Assembly (NCBI GenBank): GCA_031270615.1
Contig: JAISXE010000012.1
Location: 1 to 5,113 of the forward strand
Origin: Spirochaetia bacterium
GTDB taxonomy: Bacteria > Spirochaetota > Spirochaetia > DTKZ01
Direction of reading: 5' to 3'
Length of the DNA stretch: 5,113 nt
The translations under genes and the position numbers were made by a program. How positions within the stretch are numbered: position 1 is the first letter of the stretch; each line of letters opens with the position of its first letter. The notes beneath the pieces were generated by a model. The model was given only the letters and a program-made list of their open reading frames with translations. It did no database searches and had not been told where the DNA came from. Of the stretch, positions 1 to 4,996 are shown piece after piece.

Positions 1-19
1 GGTGGCTTGCCAGGCCCTG

Positions 20-173
20 CCGGGTGGAGTGTACAGGTTGAGTATCCTGTAGCCTCCACATGGTCATTTCGAAAGGTTTCTCCTAAGTCCTCCTTTCACG
101 AGCTTCGTGACGCAACCCTACGGCCGGGCCACGATCCCGGCCTACCCCCTCAACGGGGGTTTCCCACCCCCGT
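20..173 (-). ncRNA. Structured RNA region, possible 5' part of a group II intron (left edge partial)
   Basis: No credible reading frame covers this stretch, but it folds into consecutive hairpins. Arms pair at 24-29/54-59 continuing into 32-37/46-51 (12 pairs around a 2x2 internal loop), 71-76/92-97, 96-101/105-110 (competing with the previous one), 122-128/136-142 (7 pairs) and 153-160/166-173 (8 perfect pairs, 5-base loop). Read on the - strand, the segment containing CCTTTCGAAATGACC followed by GTGGAG resembles my memory of domain I of bacterial group II introns. In that case the reverse transcriptase and domains II-VI would lie left of position 1. I could not find a clear GTGYG 5' intron end on the - strand. 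The folding is seen directly; the intron identity and the strand are inference. Other cis-regulatory or structural RNAs are possible. Confidence 0.35.
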
Positions 174-214
174 AACGCCCCCGCCGTATAGCCCGTCCGC
201 GCGGCGGTTAAATT

Positions 215-326
215 TTTACACCGGAAAACGCGGGGCATGGCGGCGGGAAAAACGCGCGGACGCGAAGCCGCCTGCTTTTCTTCCCGCCCCCGCCCGCGTT
301 TGCTTTTTTGCCGTGCCCGGTGTAAA
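215..326. repeat. Long interrupted inverted repeat (112 bases)
   Basis: The outer arms TTTACACCGG (215-224) and CCGGTGTAAA (317-326) are perfect complements. Inside them, 226-234 pairs with 293-301 (AAACGCGGG with CCCGCGTTT) and 243-249 pairs with 281-287 (GCGGGAA with TTCCCGC). The three nested stems are separated by internal loops of unequal size, giving one long hairpin whose right foot ends 10 bases before the ribosome binding site of the 348-491 gene. It could be a small MITE-like element, a leader structure of that gene, or a transcription attenuator. It has no T run after the stem typical of an intrinsic terminator. I see no transposase and cannot identify target-site duplications. Confidence 0.5.
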
Positions 327-335
327 TTAATAACC

Positions 336-341
336 AGGAGG
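336..341 (+). promoter_or_regulatory. Strong ribosome binding site fixing the start at 348
   Basis: AGGAGG lies 6 bases (AATAAA) before the ATG at 348. This near-perfect anti-16S match decides the start of the proline-rich microprotein over the in-frame ATG at 237, which lies inside the inverted repeat and has no such site. Confidence 0.75.
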
Positions 342-347
342 AATAAA

Positions 348-491
348 ATGGCAGTTGACGCAATCGGCGCCTCGGGCGAAATCGTTAATCCCGCTGCTCC
401 CCCGCCCCCGCCGCCGGAACCCCAGGCCGCGAACCCCGAACCCGCGCCCCTTCCCGAAGACTCAGGAACGCAGGTAGACGCCTCGGTATAG
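348..491 (+). CDS. Proline-rich microprotein, hypothetical
   Basis: A 47-residue protein of unknown function. It begins MAVDAIGASGEIVNPAA, then has a run of six prolines at residues 21-26, a Pro/Glu/Ala-rich middle, and ends in an acidic, Thr/Val-containing tail (PLPEDSGTQVDASV). It has no membrane segment, no signal peptide and no cysteine, and is probably disordered. The strong AGGAGG site and the stop followed closely by a terminator-like palindrome argue that it is a real gene rather than a chance frame. Small bacterial proteins with a short VDAIG-like head and a proline-rich tail exist and some are linked to motility, but I cannot place this one in a named family. It sits alone between the long inverted repeat and the cutA promoter. 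No clear promoter is visible upstream; the AT-rich stretch at 208-217 is the only weak candidate. Confidence 0.65.
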   Translation: MAVDAIGASGEIVNPAAPPPPPPEPQAANPEPAPLPEDSGTQVDASV

Positions 492-493
492 CG

Positions 494-510
494 GGTGCCA
501 GGCACCTTTT
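494..510 (+). terminator. Possible intrinsic terminator / GGTGCC-GGCACC palindrome
   Basis: GGTGCC, A, GGCACC is followed directly by TTTT. As RNA this gives a 5-pair stem (494-498/502-506) with a CAG triloop and a short U run. It starts two bases after the stop of the 348-491 gene, the right place to end its transcript. The stem is short and the T run has only four bases, so termination would be weak. The same 13-base palindrome type also occurs in dispersed repeats of many bacteria, so it may be a repeat element instead. Confidence 0.4.
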
Positions 511-512
511 CG

Positions 513-541
513 TGGTCAAATTCTTTCCCTAGTGCTATACT
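513..541 (+). promoter_or_regulatory. Sigma-70-type promoter of cutA (extended -10)
   Basis: TGGTCA at 513-518 (4 of 6 matches to TTGACA), a 17-base spacer, and TATACT at 536-541 preceded by TGC, an extended -10. Initiation about 7 bases later would fall near 548, leaving a leader of only about 13 bases that starts at the AAAGGAGG ribosome binding site. It closely resembles the promoter in front of glnS. Confidence 0.65.
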
Positions 542-547
542 GCAGCA

Positions 548-555
548 AAAGGAGG
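548..555 (+). promoter_or_regulatory. Ribosome binding site fixing the cutA start
   Basis: AAAGGAGG lies 5 bases before the ATG at 561. It rules out the longer in-frame GTG start at 495, which would begin upstream of the promoter -10 and inside the palindrome. Confidence 0.8.
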
Positions 556-560
556 CGAGC

Positions 561-893
561 ATGAACGATGAGGCGGGCGTTGCGACAATTTCCGCGCCTC
601 CCAGGGAGGCGAAAAATCTTGCGCGTATTCTTGTGGAAACCAGGGCGGCGGCCTGCGTGCAGATAATTCCGGGGGTTCAGTCGGTGTACTGGTGGAACGG
701 CGCGGTCCAGACCGACGAGGAAGTTCTCCTCGTAGCCAAAACCCTGAAATCAAAATTGGAAAAGATCACGGCGCTTTTGAAGGAGCATCACCCCTACGAG
801 CTGCCGGAACTGGTGTTCCTGCCCCTGCGGGGCGGCCTTGAAGACTACATCGCCTGGATACGGGAGAGCGTTTCCCCCGCTGCGGCGCCTTGA
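561..893 (+). CDS. cutA: CutA1 divalent-cation tolerance family protein
   Basis: A 110-residue protein matching the usual length and motif order of CutA1, a small cytosolic trimeric protein with a ferredoxin-like fold. The family is linked to copper and divalent-cation tolerance, though its exact biochemical role is unsettled. Visible landmarks are ARILVETRAAACVQIIPG at residues 21-38 (the family pattern ARxLVExRLAACVxIxPG), SVYWWNG at 41-47, DEEVLLVAKT at 52-61, the hallmark HPYELPE at 77-83, and a closing aromatic segment DYIAWIRES at 95-103. The start at 561 is set by AAAGGAGG at 548-555. The gene has its own promoter just upstream and is separated from glnS by a hairpin-rich spacer, so it is probably a single-gene transcript. 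Nothing appears truncated and the conserved blocks are intact. Confidence 0.95.
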   Translation: MNDEAGVATISAPPREAKNLARILVETRAAACVQIIPGVQSVYWWNGAVQTDEEVLLVAKTLKSKLEKITALLKEHHPYELPELVFLPLRGGLEDYIAWIRESVSPAAAP

Positions 894-922
894 GTTGTAG
901 GCATGGCGTACACCACGCCTTC

Positions 923-954
923 GCGGTGACGGAAAGGAAGACCGCCGCCTTTTA
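923..954 (+). terminator. Weak terminator-like hairpin after cutA
   Basis: GCGGT (923-927) pairs with ACCGC (941-945) around a 13-base loop, followed by CGCC and TTTT ending with a short T run (about 950-953). The stem is only 5 pairs and the T run is offset, so this is a tentative end point for the cutA transcript. A second small stem, GGCGT/ACGCC at 905-909/915-919, lies just before it. Confidence 0.2.
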
Positions 955-963
955 GAGTTGCCG

Positions 964-1065
964 GCTGCAATTTTGCGCTGCAAAATTGCAGCACGCCCGT
1001 GGGGCGCCAGGGGCTGGTCGCAATTTTGCTTCGCAAAATTGCTGCTCGCCCGTGGGGCGCCAGGG
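964..1065. repeat. Two tandem 53-base hairpin-plus-GC-box units
   Basis: Unit 1 has a perfect 13-pair stem, GCTGCAATTTTGC (964-976) with GCAAAATTGCAGC (980-992), and a GCT loop. It is followed by a GC-rich box CGCCCGTGGGGCGCCAGGG at 994-1012. Unit 2 repeats this exactly 53 bases later: a 10-pair stem 1020-1029/1033-1042 with a TTC loop, and the identical 19-base box at 1047-1065. The region is non-coding; open frames across it translate the repeat itself. It resembles REP-like intergenic palindromes. No transposase is visible here that would mobilise it. It sits between cutA and glnS, where transcript-end stabilisation or simple repeat expansion are both possible. Confidence 0.85.
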
Positions 1066-1076
1066 ATTGCAGCGGA

Positions 1077-1110
1077 AATCCTTTTTTGCGGCTCGGCCGC
1101 AAAAAAGATT
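1077..1110. repeat. Third spacer hairpin (T6-GCGGC / GCCGC-A6)
   Basis: CTTTTTTGCGGC (1081-1092) and GCCGCAAAAAAG (1096-1107) are perfect 12-base complements around a TCG loop. With one bulged base the stem can extend to AATC (1077-1080)/GATT (1107-1110). It follows the two tandem units directly and has the same design, a long stem with a three-base loop, but unrelated sequence. The A run follows the stem on both strands, so it is not a canonical intrinsic terminator. Confidence 0.7.
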
Positions 1111-1124
1111 GAAGCGAAAAGCCC

Positions 1125-1166
1125 GGCCGGATTTTCCGGCCCTGGGCCGAAAAATCCAGGGGCGCC
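1125..1166. repeat. Fourth spacer hairpin with GC box
   Basis: Two mutually exclusive folds share the same bases: GGCCGGA (1125-1131) with TCCGGCC (1135-1141), loop TTT; or the 13-base arms 1129-1141 and 1145-1157, loop CTG, with a single C/A mismatch (1136/1150). GGGGCGCC follows at 1159-1166, the core of the box that follows the tandem units at 1001-1008 and 1054-1061. It is therefore a diverged copy of the same hairpin-plus-box module. From here to the glnS promoter (1167-1205) I see nothing recognisable. Confidence 0.65.
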
Positions 1167-1205
1167 CAAACTCTTTACCCCCGCACCTCACTCCCACTGA
1201 TGGCC

Positions 1206-1234
1206 TTGCCCAGAACCTTTCCTCCTGCTATACT
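1206..1234 (+). promoter_or_regulatory. Sigma-70-type promoter of glnS (extended -10)
   Basis: TTGCCC at 1206-1211 (4 of 6 to consensus), a 17-base spacer, and TATACT at 1229-1234 with TG at 1226-1227. A start near 1241 would give a leader of about 35 bases. The element TGCTATACT is identical to that in the cutA promoter. It probably drives glnS and, by read-through, the signalling genes behind it. Confidence 0.7.
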
Positions 1235-1275
1235 TTTAGCGGAATGCGATACTTGAATAGGGGAGCAGGAAGGAC

Positions 1276-2970
1276 ATGGCAGAGAATACCACGCGCGCGG
1301 CGGGCTCCGATTTTATTCGGGAGTTCATCAACGAGGATATCAAAAGCGGCAGGGTCGCCGGTAAAATAACCACCCGCTTTCCTCCTGAGCCGAACGGCTA
1401 TCTGCACATAGGCCACGCCAAGGCCATCTGCATAGACTTCGGCATAGCCCGGGACTACGGCGGTGTCTGCAACCTCCGCATGGACGACACAAACCCGTCC
1501 AAAGAAGACGTTGAATACATAGACGCGATCCAGGAGGATATACGCTGGCTGGGCTTTACCTGGGACAATATGTTTTACGCTTCGGACTATTTTGAACAGC
1601 TGTATCGGTGGGCGGAGTTTCTTGTCCAAAAGGGGCTTGCCTATGTGGATGATTCGAGCGCCGAGGAGATAAGCAGTATGCGGGGCGCGCCCTCCGAACC
1701 GGGCAAGGCGAGCCCCTGGCGCAATAGATCCGTGGAGGAGAATCTCGACCTTTTGCGCCGTATGCGCGCGGGCGAGTTTCCTGACGGGGCCAGGGTCCTC
1801 AGGGCAAAAATCGATATGAACTCCCCCAACCTCAATATGCGCGACCCTGTCATGTACCGCATCAAACATGAGTCCCATCACCGCACGGGCGACGCCTGGT
1901 GCATCTACCCCATGTACGATTACGCCCACGGCCAGAGCGACGCCATTGAGGGCATTACCCATTCGCTGTGCTCCCTCGAATTTGAAAATCACCGGCCCCT
2001 GTACGACTGGTTTACCGAGGCGCTGGAACTCACGCCCCGGCCCCGGCAGATTGAGTTTGCGCGCCTTAACTTGAGCTATACGATGATGTCAAAGCGGCGG
2101 CTCCTGGAACTGGTAGAGAAGGGCGTCGTGGACGGCTGGGATGACCCGCGCATGCCCACGCTTTCGGGCCTGCGCCGCCGGGGCTACACGCCCGAGGCCA
2201 TACGGACTTTCGCGGAAAAAATCGGCGTCGCCAAAGTAAACAGCATGGTAGATTTGGCCTTTCTTGAGTTCTGCCTGCGCGAAGACCTGAACAGGCGCGC
2301 GCGGCGCGGCATGGCGGTTTTGGATCCCGTTACGCTGACCATAACCAACTATCCCGAGGGCCAGGTCGAAATGTTCGATGCGGAAAACAACCCCGAAGAC
2401 CCTGCCGCGGGAACGCGAAAAATTCCCTTCAGCAAAACCCTGTACATCGAGCGGGAAGACTTTAAGGAAACCCCGCCCAAGGGCTTTTTCCGCCTGTCCC
2501 CGGGAACGGAGATACGCCTCAAGCACGCCTACTATGTGCGGTGTACCGGCTTTCACAAAAACGCCGCGGGCGAGGTGGAGGAAATCCTGTGCATCTACGA
2601 TCCGGCCTCCCGCGGCGGCACGAGCGCGGACGGCCGTAAGGTAAAGGGGACTTCCCACTGGGTCTCGGCGCAGCACGCCGTGGACGCGGAGGTAAGGCTC
2701 TACGAGAATCTTTTTACGCGCGCCGACCCTCAGGATGTGCCGGAGGGCGGAAACTGGGAAGACTTTCTGAACCCTGATTCGCTGAAAGTCCTTTCCGGCT
2801 GCAAGGTGGAACCGGATCTCGGGGACGCGCGGCCCGGCGAGACCCGGCAGTTTCTGCGGCAGGGGTATTTCTGCGCCGACGCAAAATCGTGCGGCGGCAA
2901 ACCGGTGTTTCACCGCACCGTAACGCTGAAAGACTCCTGGGCAAAACTGCAAAACAAGAGCGGATTATAG
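1276..2970 (+). CDS. glnS: Glutaminyl-tRNA synthetase (GlnRS)
   Basis: A 564-residue class I aminoacyl-tRNA synthetase that charges tRNA-Gln with glutamine in the cytosol; the E. coli enzyme is about 554 residues. The Rossmann-fold signature FPPEPNGYLHIGH is at residues 35-47 (HIGH at 44-47), followed by NLRMDDTNP at 66-74, which contributes to glutamine and ATP binding in the family. WCIYPMYD at 208-215 and EGITHSLCSLEF at 225-236 are GlnRS/GluRS core blocks of the glutaminyl type. The KMSKS-loop equivalent is MMSKRRL at 270-276. GWDDPRMPTLSGLRRRGY (287-304) and the C-terminal beta-barrel anticodon-binding region (about 345-560, with DGRKVKGTSHWVSAQHA at 452-468) complete the protein. An AGGA-rich site at 1267-1274 precedes the ATG. 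Its presence points to direct Gln-tRNA charging, although GatCAB may also exist in the genome. Next gene 12 bases downstream. Confidence 0.97.
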   Translation: MAENTTRAAGSDFIREFINEDIKSGRVAGKITTRFPPEPNGYLHIGHAKAICIDFGIARDYGGVCNLRMDDTNPSKEDVEYIDAIQEDIRWLGFTWDNMFYASDYFEQLYRWAEFLVQKGLAYVDDSSAEEISSMRGAPSEPGKASPWRNRSVEENLDLLRRMRAGEFPDGARVLRAKIDMNSPNLNMRDPVMYRIKHESHHRTGDAWCIYPMYDYAHGQSDAIEGITHSLCSLEFENHRPLYDWFTEALELTPRPRQIEFARLNLSYTMMSKRRLLELVEKGVVDGWDDPRMPTLSGLRRRGYTPEAIRTFAEKIGVAKVNSMVDLAFLEFCLREDLNRRARRGMAVLDPVTLTITNYPEGQVEMFDAENNPEDPAAGTRKIPFSKTLYIEREDFKETPPKGFFRLSPGTEIRLKHAYYVRCTGFHKNAAGEVEEILCIYDPASRGGTSADGRKVKGTSHWVSAQHAVDAEVRLYENLFTRADPQDVPEGGNWEDFLNPDSLKVLSGCKVEPDLGDARPGETRQFLRQGYFCADAKSCGGKPVFHRTVTLKDSWAKLQNKSGL

Positions 2971-2982
2971 GCGATATACCCA

Positions 2983-4272
2983 ATGAACAAAATGCCTGTT
3001 ATCAGTACCGACCTCGAACTTAACGGGGTCATCAGACGGATCGTCGAGAAATTCTACGGCCAGTTTGAACCGGTTTTTATCGATACCGAAGAGAAGGCCA
3101 TGGAATACTTTAAATATGAGCTTCCTGAGCTGAGCCTCATCAACATTTCCGACTTCCGGATCGACAGCGTAAAAATAATTGAACAGACCAAGGAGGACCC
3201 CTGGCTCCACTTTGGCGGAATTATCGGCGTTCACCTGCGTAAAGACACGCAGAAGGCCGAAGAGCTTATGCGCAACTCGAACATCATCAGCCTGATTCCC
3301 CGGGCGGAAATGATATGGGGCTTCTTCCGGGTTATGAAAATTATTTTTCAGAACCACCGTTTTCTTTTTCACCGCGACGTGCAGCAGAATCTTCTAAAAA
3401 GCATATCCGGAACTTTTGTTATGGAGAACGACCCTTTTGTTATCCGCACGTATATCAACCTGGTAACAAACTTTCTTTACAACGCCGGATACATCAATCA
3501 GGACAAGAGGGACAGGCTTCTTGTGGCGCTTTTTGAACTGCTTCTGAACGCCGTGGAACATGGTAACTGCCGGATAGGCTACGACGAGAAAACCCGGTGG
3601 CTCAACGAGGACAGGGACGCCCTGGACCTTATACGGGAAAAACTCAAAGACCCGGCGGTCGCGGCAAAGAAGGTGTATTTTTCCTACCAGATCGGCGTGG
3701 AGAAGTCCTCTTTTACGATCAGGGACGAGGGTCCGGGTTTTGACTGGAAGGCCCGGCTGGAAAAAAAGGGCCTGAACCTGGAAATGCACGGCCACGGGAT
3801 CAAAATGGCCGGATACTACGGCGAGAATCTGCGCTACAACGAGGCGGGCAACGAGGTCTCCTTCGATATGCTCCACATTGCCGGCGACACGGAAAAAGTT
3901 CCGGGCCTGTTCTCCAAGCGCGAGCCGGTTACCTTTGGACCGGGAGAGGTGGTTATAACCGAAGGCGAAGAATCCAACTACCTGTATTATATCGCGGCGG
4001 GCAACTTTGACATTCTGTCAAAGGGCAAAAAGATTTCCACCCTGGAGCCGGAAGATATTTTTATCGGCGAGATGTCTTTCCTTCTTGCCAACAGGCGCTC
4101 GGCGACGGTCGTCTCCCGCAGCGACTCGGTGCTGTTCAAAATATCGAAAAACGAGTTTATGAACGTCATCAAGGAAAAGCCCCACTACGGCATTCTCCTC
4201 GCGCGGCTCATCGCCCAGCGGCTTGACAAACTCAACGCCACCGTCTCCCAGGCACAGCGCAGAAATATGTAA
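2983..4272 (+). CDS. HATPase (GHKL) signalling protein with C-terminal cyclic-nucleotide-binding domain
   Basis: A 429-residue soluble protein with no membrane segment. Residues 1 to about 130 have the alternating strand/helix pattern of a response-regulator receiver, but the usual acidic cluster and lysine are not evident, so this part is probably degenerate. Residues about 170-300 form a GHKL ATP-binding domain: N box ELLLNAVEHGN (185-195), G1 box DEGPGF (248-253) and G2 box HGHGIKMA (269-276). About 35 extra residues lie between the N and G1 boxes. No phospho-accepting His box is seen, so it is nearer to RsbW-like anti-sigma or serine kinases than to a classical histidine kinase. Residues about 315-415 form a Crp-type cyclic-nucleotide domain, with the phosphate-binding cassette IGEMSFLLANRRSATV (361-376) retaining the conserved Glu and Arg. 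No DNA-binding helix-turn-helix follows. The ATG at 2983 lacks a good ribosome binding site, suggesting coupling to glnS; ATG 2992 is an alternative start. Confidence 0.85.
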   Translation: MNKMPVISTDLELNGVIRRIVEKFYGQFEPVFIDTEEKAMEYFKYELPELSLINISDFRIDSVKIIEQTKEDPWLHFGGIIGVHLRKDTQKAEELMRNSNIISLIPRAEMIWGFFRVMKIIFQNHRFLFHRDVQQNLLKSISGTFVMENDPFVIRTYINLVTNFLYNAGYINQDKRDRLLVALFELLLNAVEHGNCRIGYDEKTRWLNEDRDALDLIREKLKDPAVAAKKVYFSYQIGVEKSSFTIRDEGPGFDWKARLEKKGLNLEMHGHGIKMAGYYGENLRYNEAGNEVSFDMLHIAGDTEKVPGLFSKREPVTFGPGEVVITEGEESNYLYYIAAGNFDILSKGKKISTLEPEDIFIGEMSFLLANRRSATVVSRSDSVLFKISKNEFMNVIKEKPHYGILLARLIAQRLDKLNATVSQAQRRNM

Positions 4273-4281
4273 GGGGGGCGT

Positions 4282-4563
4282 ATGAAGTATCTGCACTATA
4301 AATTAAAAGCGGAGCAGTATGATTCCATTATCGTCAAAATGAACGAGGCGACGGATTTTAGCCGCGCCCGGGTGTTCCTTATGGATACGGGGAACTACTA
4401 CAAGTACAAGCTGGGAAAATCCTGCGAGTATAAGCAGGACCTGGACGGTGCTCCCACGGTTATTCTGGATCCGCCGTACAAAAGCATCTGGCATGTCATC
4501 ATCGAAATGCGAACCAGCGGAGAGGTCAAGGCGTTCGTAGAAGTCCGCCGTAAAGGAACATAA
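4282..4563 (+). CDS. DUF1883-like small protein
   Basis: A 93-residue soluble protein. The opening KYLHYKL (residues 2-8), the central LMDTGNYYKYKLGKSCEY (33-50) and the late IWHVIIEM (69-76) fit the DUF1883 pattern as I remember it (an N-terminal hYxL strand, LMDxxNYxxYxxGxxxxY, then WHVVID). That family is a compact beta-rich domain of unknown function, sometimes found fused to or near TIR domains. Here it stands alone. AAGGGGGG at 4271-4278, overlapping the previous stop, is its ribosome binding site. It is 9 bases after the HATPase/cyclic-nucleotide gene and 4 bases before the receiver gene, so all three are probably made from one transcript and may act in one pathway. The domain call rests on motif memory and should be tested with a profile search; the reading frame itself is secure. 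Confidence 0.75.
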   Translation: MKYLHYKLKAEQYDSIIVKMNEATDFSRARVFLMDTGNYYKYKLGKSCEYKQDLDGAPTVILDPPYKSIWHVIIEMRTSGEVKAFVEVRRKGT

Positions 4564-4567
4564 CGCG

Positions 4568-4996
4568 ATGCCGGCAGTAGTCCAGCCCAATATCCTGATT
4601 GTCGATGATGATCCGATCCTTACGGAATACACGCGGGCCATTCTGGAGAACAACGGATACGGCCGCCTTGCCTCGTGCAACGACGGCAGGCGCGTCATGA
4701 ACCTTCTTGCGAGGGAGGCCTTCGACATTATACTGCTTGACCTGCACCTTCCCCATGTTTCCGGGCAGAGCCTTCTTCAAAGCATCCACGAACAGTATCC
4801 GGACATCCCGGTGGTTATTATTACCATTGAGGACATCGTCGATGTGGCGGTGGAATGCATGAAGGCGGGGGCCTTTGATTTTCTCCTGAAACCGGTTTCC
4901 GAAAACCGCCTCTTGCCGACAATCCAGCATGCGCTTACCATACGAGAGCTGCGCAGCAGAGTAACCCAGCTGGAAGAGGCGACGCCCAACTGGTAA
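4568..4996 (+). CDS. Response-regulator receiver domain; N-terminal part of an interrupted NtrC-type sigma-54 activator
   Basis: A 142-residue product that is a complete CheY-like receiver plus a short helical linker. The acidic pair lies in LIVDDDP (residues 10-16, D13/D14), the phosphoacceptor is D58 in ILLDLHLP (55-62), the switch Thr is T86 in VVIITIED (82-89), and the conserved Lys is K108 in FLLKP (105-109). Residues 118-137 look like the coiled helix that joins receivers to AAA+ domains in NtrC-family regulators. AAAGGA at 4552-4557 lies 10 bases before the ATG. The frame ends at TAA 4994-4996, yet the codons after it continue as the AAA+ start of a sigma-54 activator, so this is probably the front piece of a longer gene. 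As it stands the product is a single-domain receiver that could still be phosphorylated. The partner kinase is not identified; the HATPase protein two genes upstream is a candidate by position only. Confidence 0.9.
   Translation: MPAVVQPNILIVDDDPILTEYTRAILENNGYGRLASCNDGRRVMNLLAREAFDIILLDLHLPHVSGQSLLQSIHEQYPDIPVVIITIEDIVDVAVECMKAGAFDFLLKPVSENRLLPTIQHALTIRELRSRVTQLEEATPNW

Noticed and set aside
1..67. Short - strand frame from ATG 67 running off the left edge, with AGGAG upstream
   Set aside because: Only 22 residues are visible and they coincide with a 12-pair hairpin. The protein text is not recognisable, so the structured RNA reading is preferred.
7..330. Open frame on the + strand across the left-edge hairpins
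   Set aside because: Its composition (Pro/Arg-rich), lack of a ribosome binding site and coincidence with stable hairpins and the inverted repeat make it non-coding.
495..560. Longer cutA start at GTG 495
   Set aside because: It would begin in the palindrome and upstream of the cutA promoter, and adds 22 residues absent from CutA. ATG 561 has an ideal ribosome binding site.
964..1065. CRISPR array
   Set aside because: Only two tandem units, with self-complementary arms making up most of each unit and no unique spacers of regular size; no cas genes are nearby.
1081..1107. T6-GCGGC/GCCGC-A6 hairpin as an intrinsic terminator
   Set aside because: On both strands the stem is followed by A rather than T residues, so a U tract after the GC stem is missing.
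845..1369. Several overlapping open frames across the cutA-glnS spacer on both strands
   Set aside because: They translate the hairpin repeats (recurring Ala-Ile-Leu/Gln-Phe-Cys strings from GCAATTTTGC units), lack ribosome binding sites and overlap promoters and real genes.
1228..2952. Long - strand frames opposite glnS (1228-1992, 2089-2952)
   Set aside because: They are mirror frames of a high-GC, strongly conserved gene. The + strand frame has every GlnRS motif, and the - strand products have no recognisable domains.
3394..3876. - strand frame opposite the HATPase gene
   Set aside because: It overlaps the N and G1 boxes of a convincing + strand protein and has no visible family motifs or start signal.
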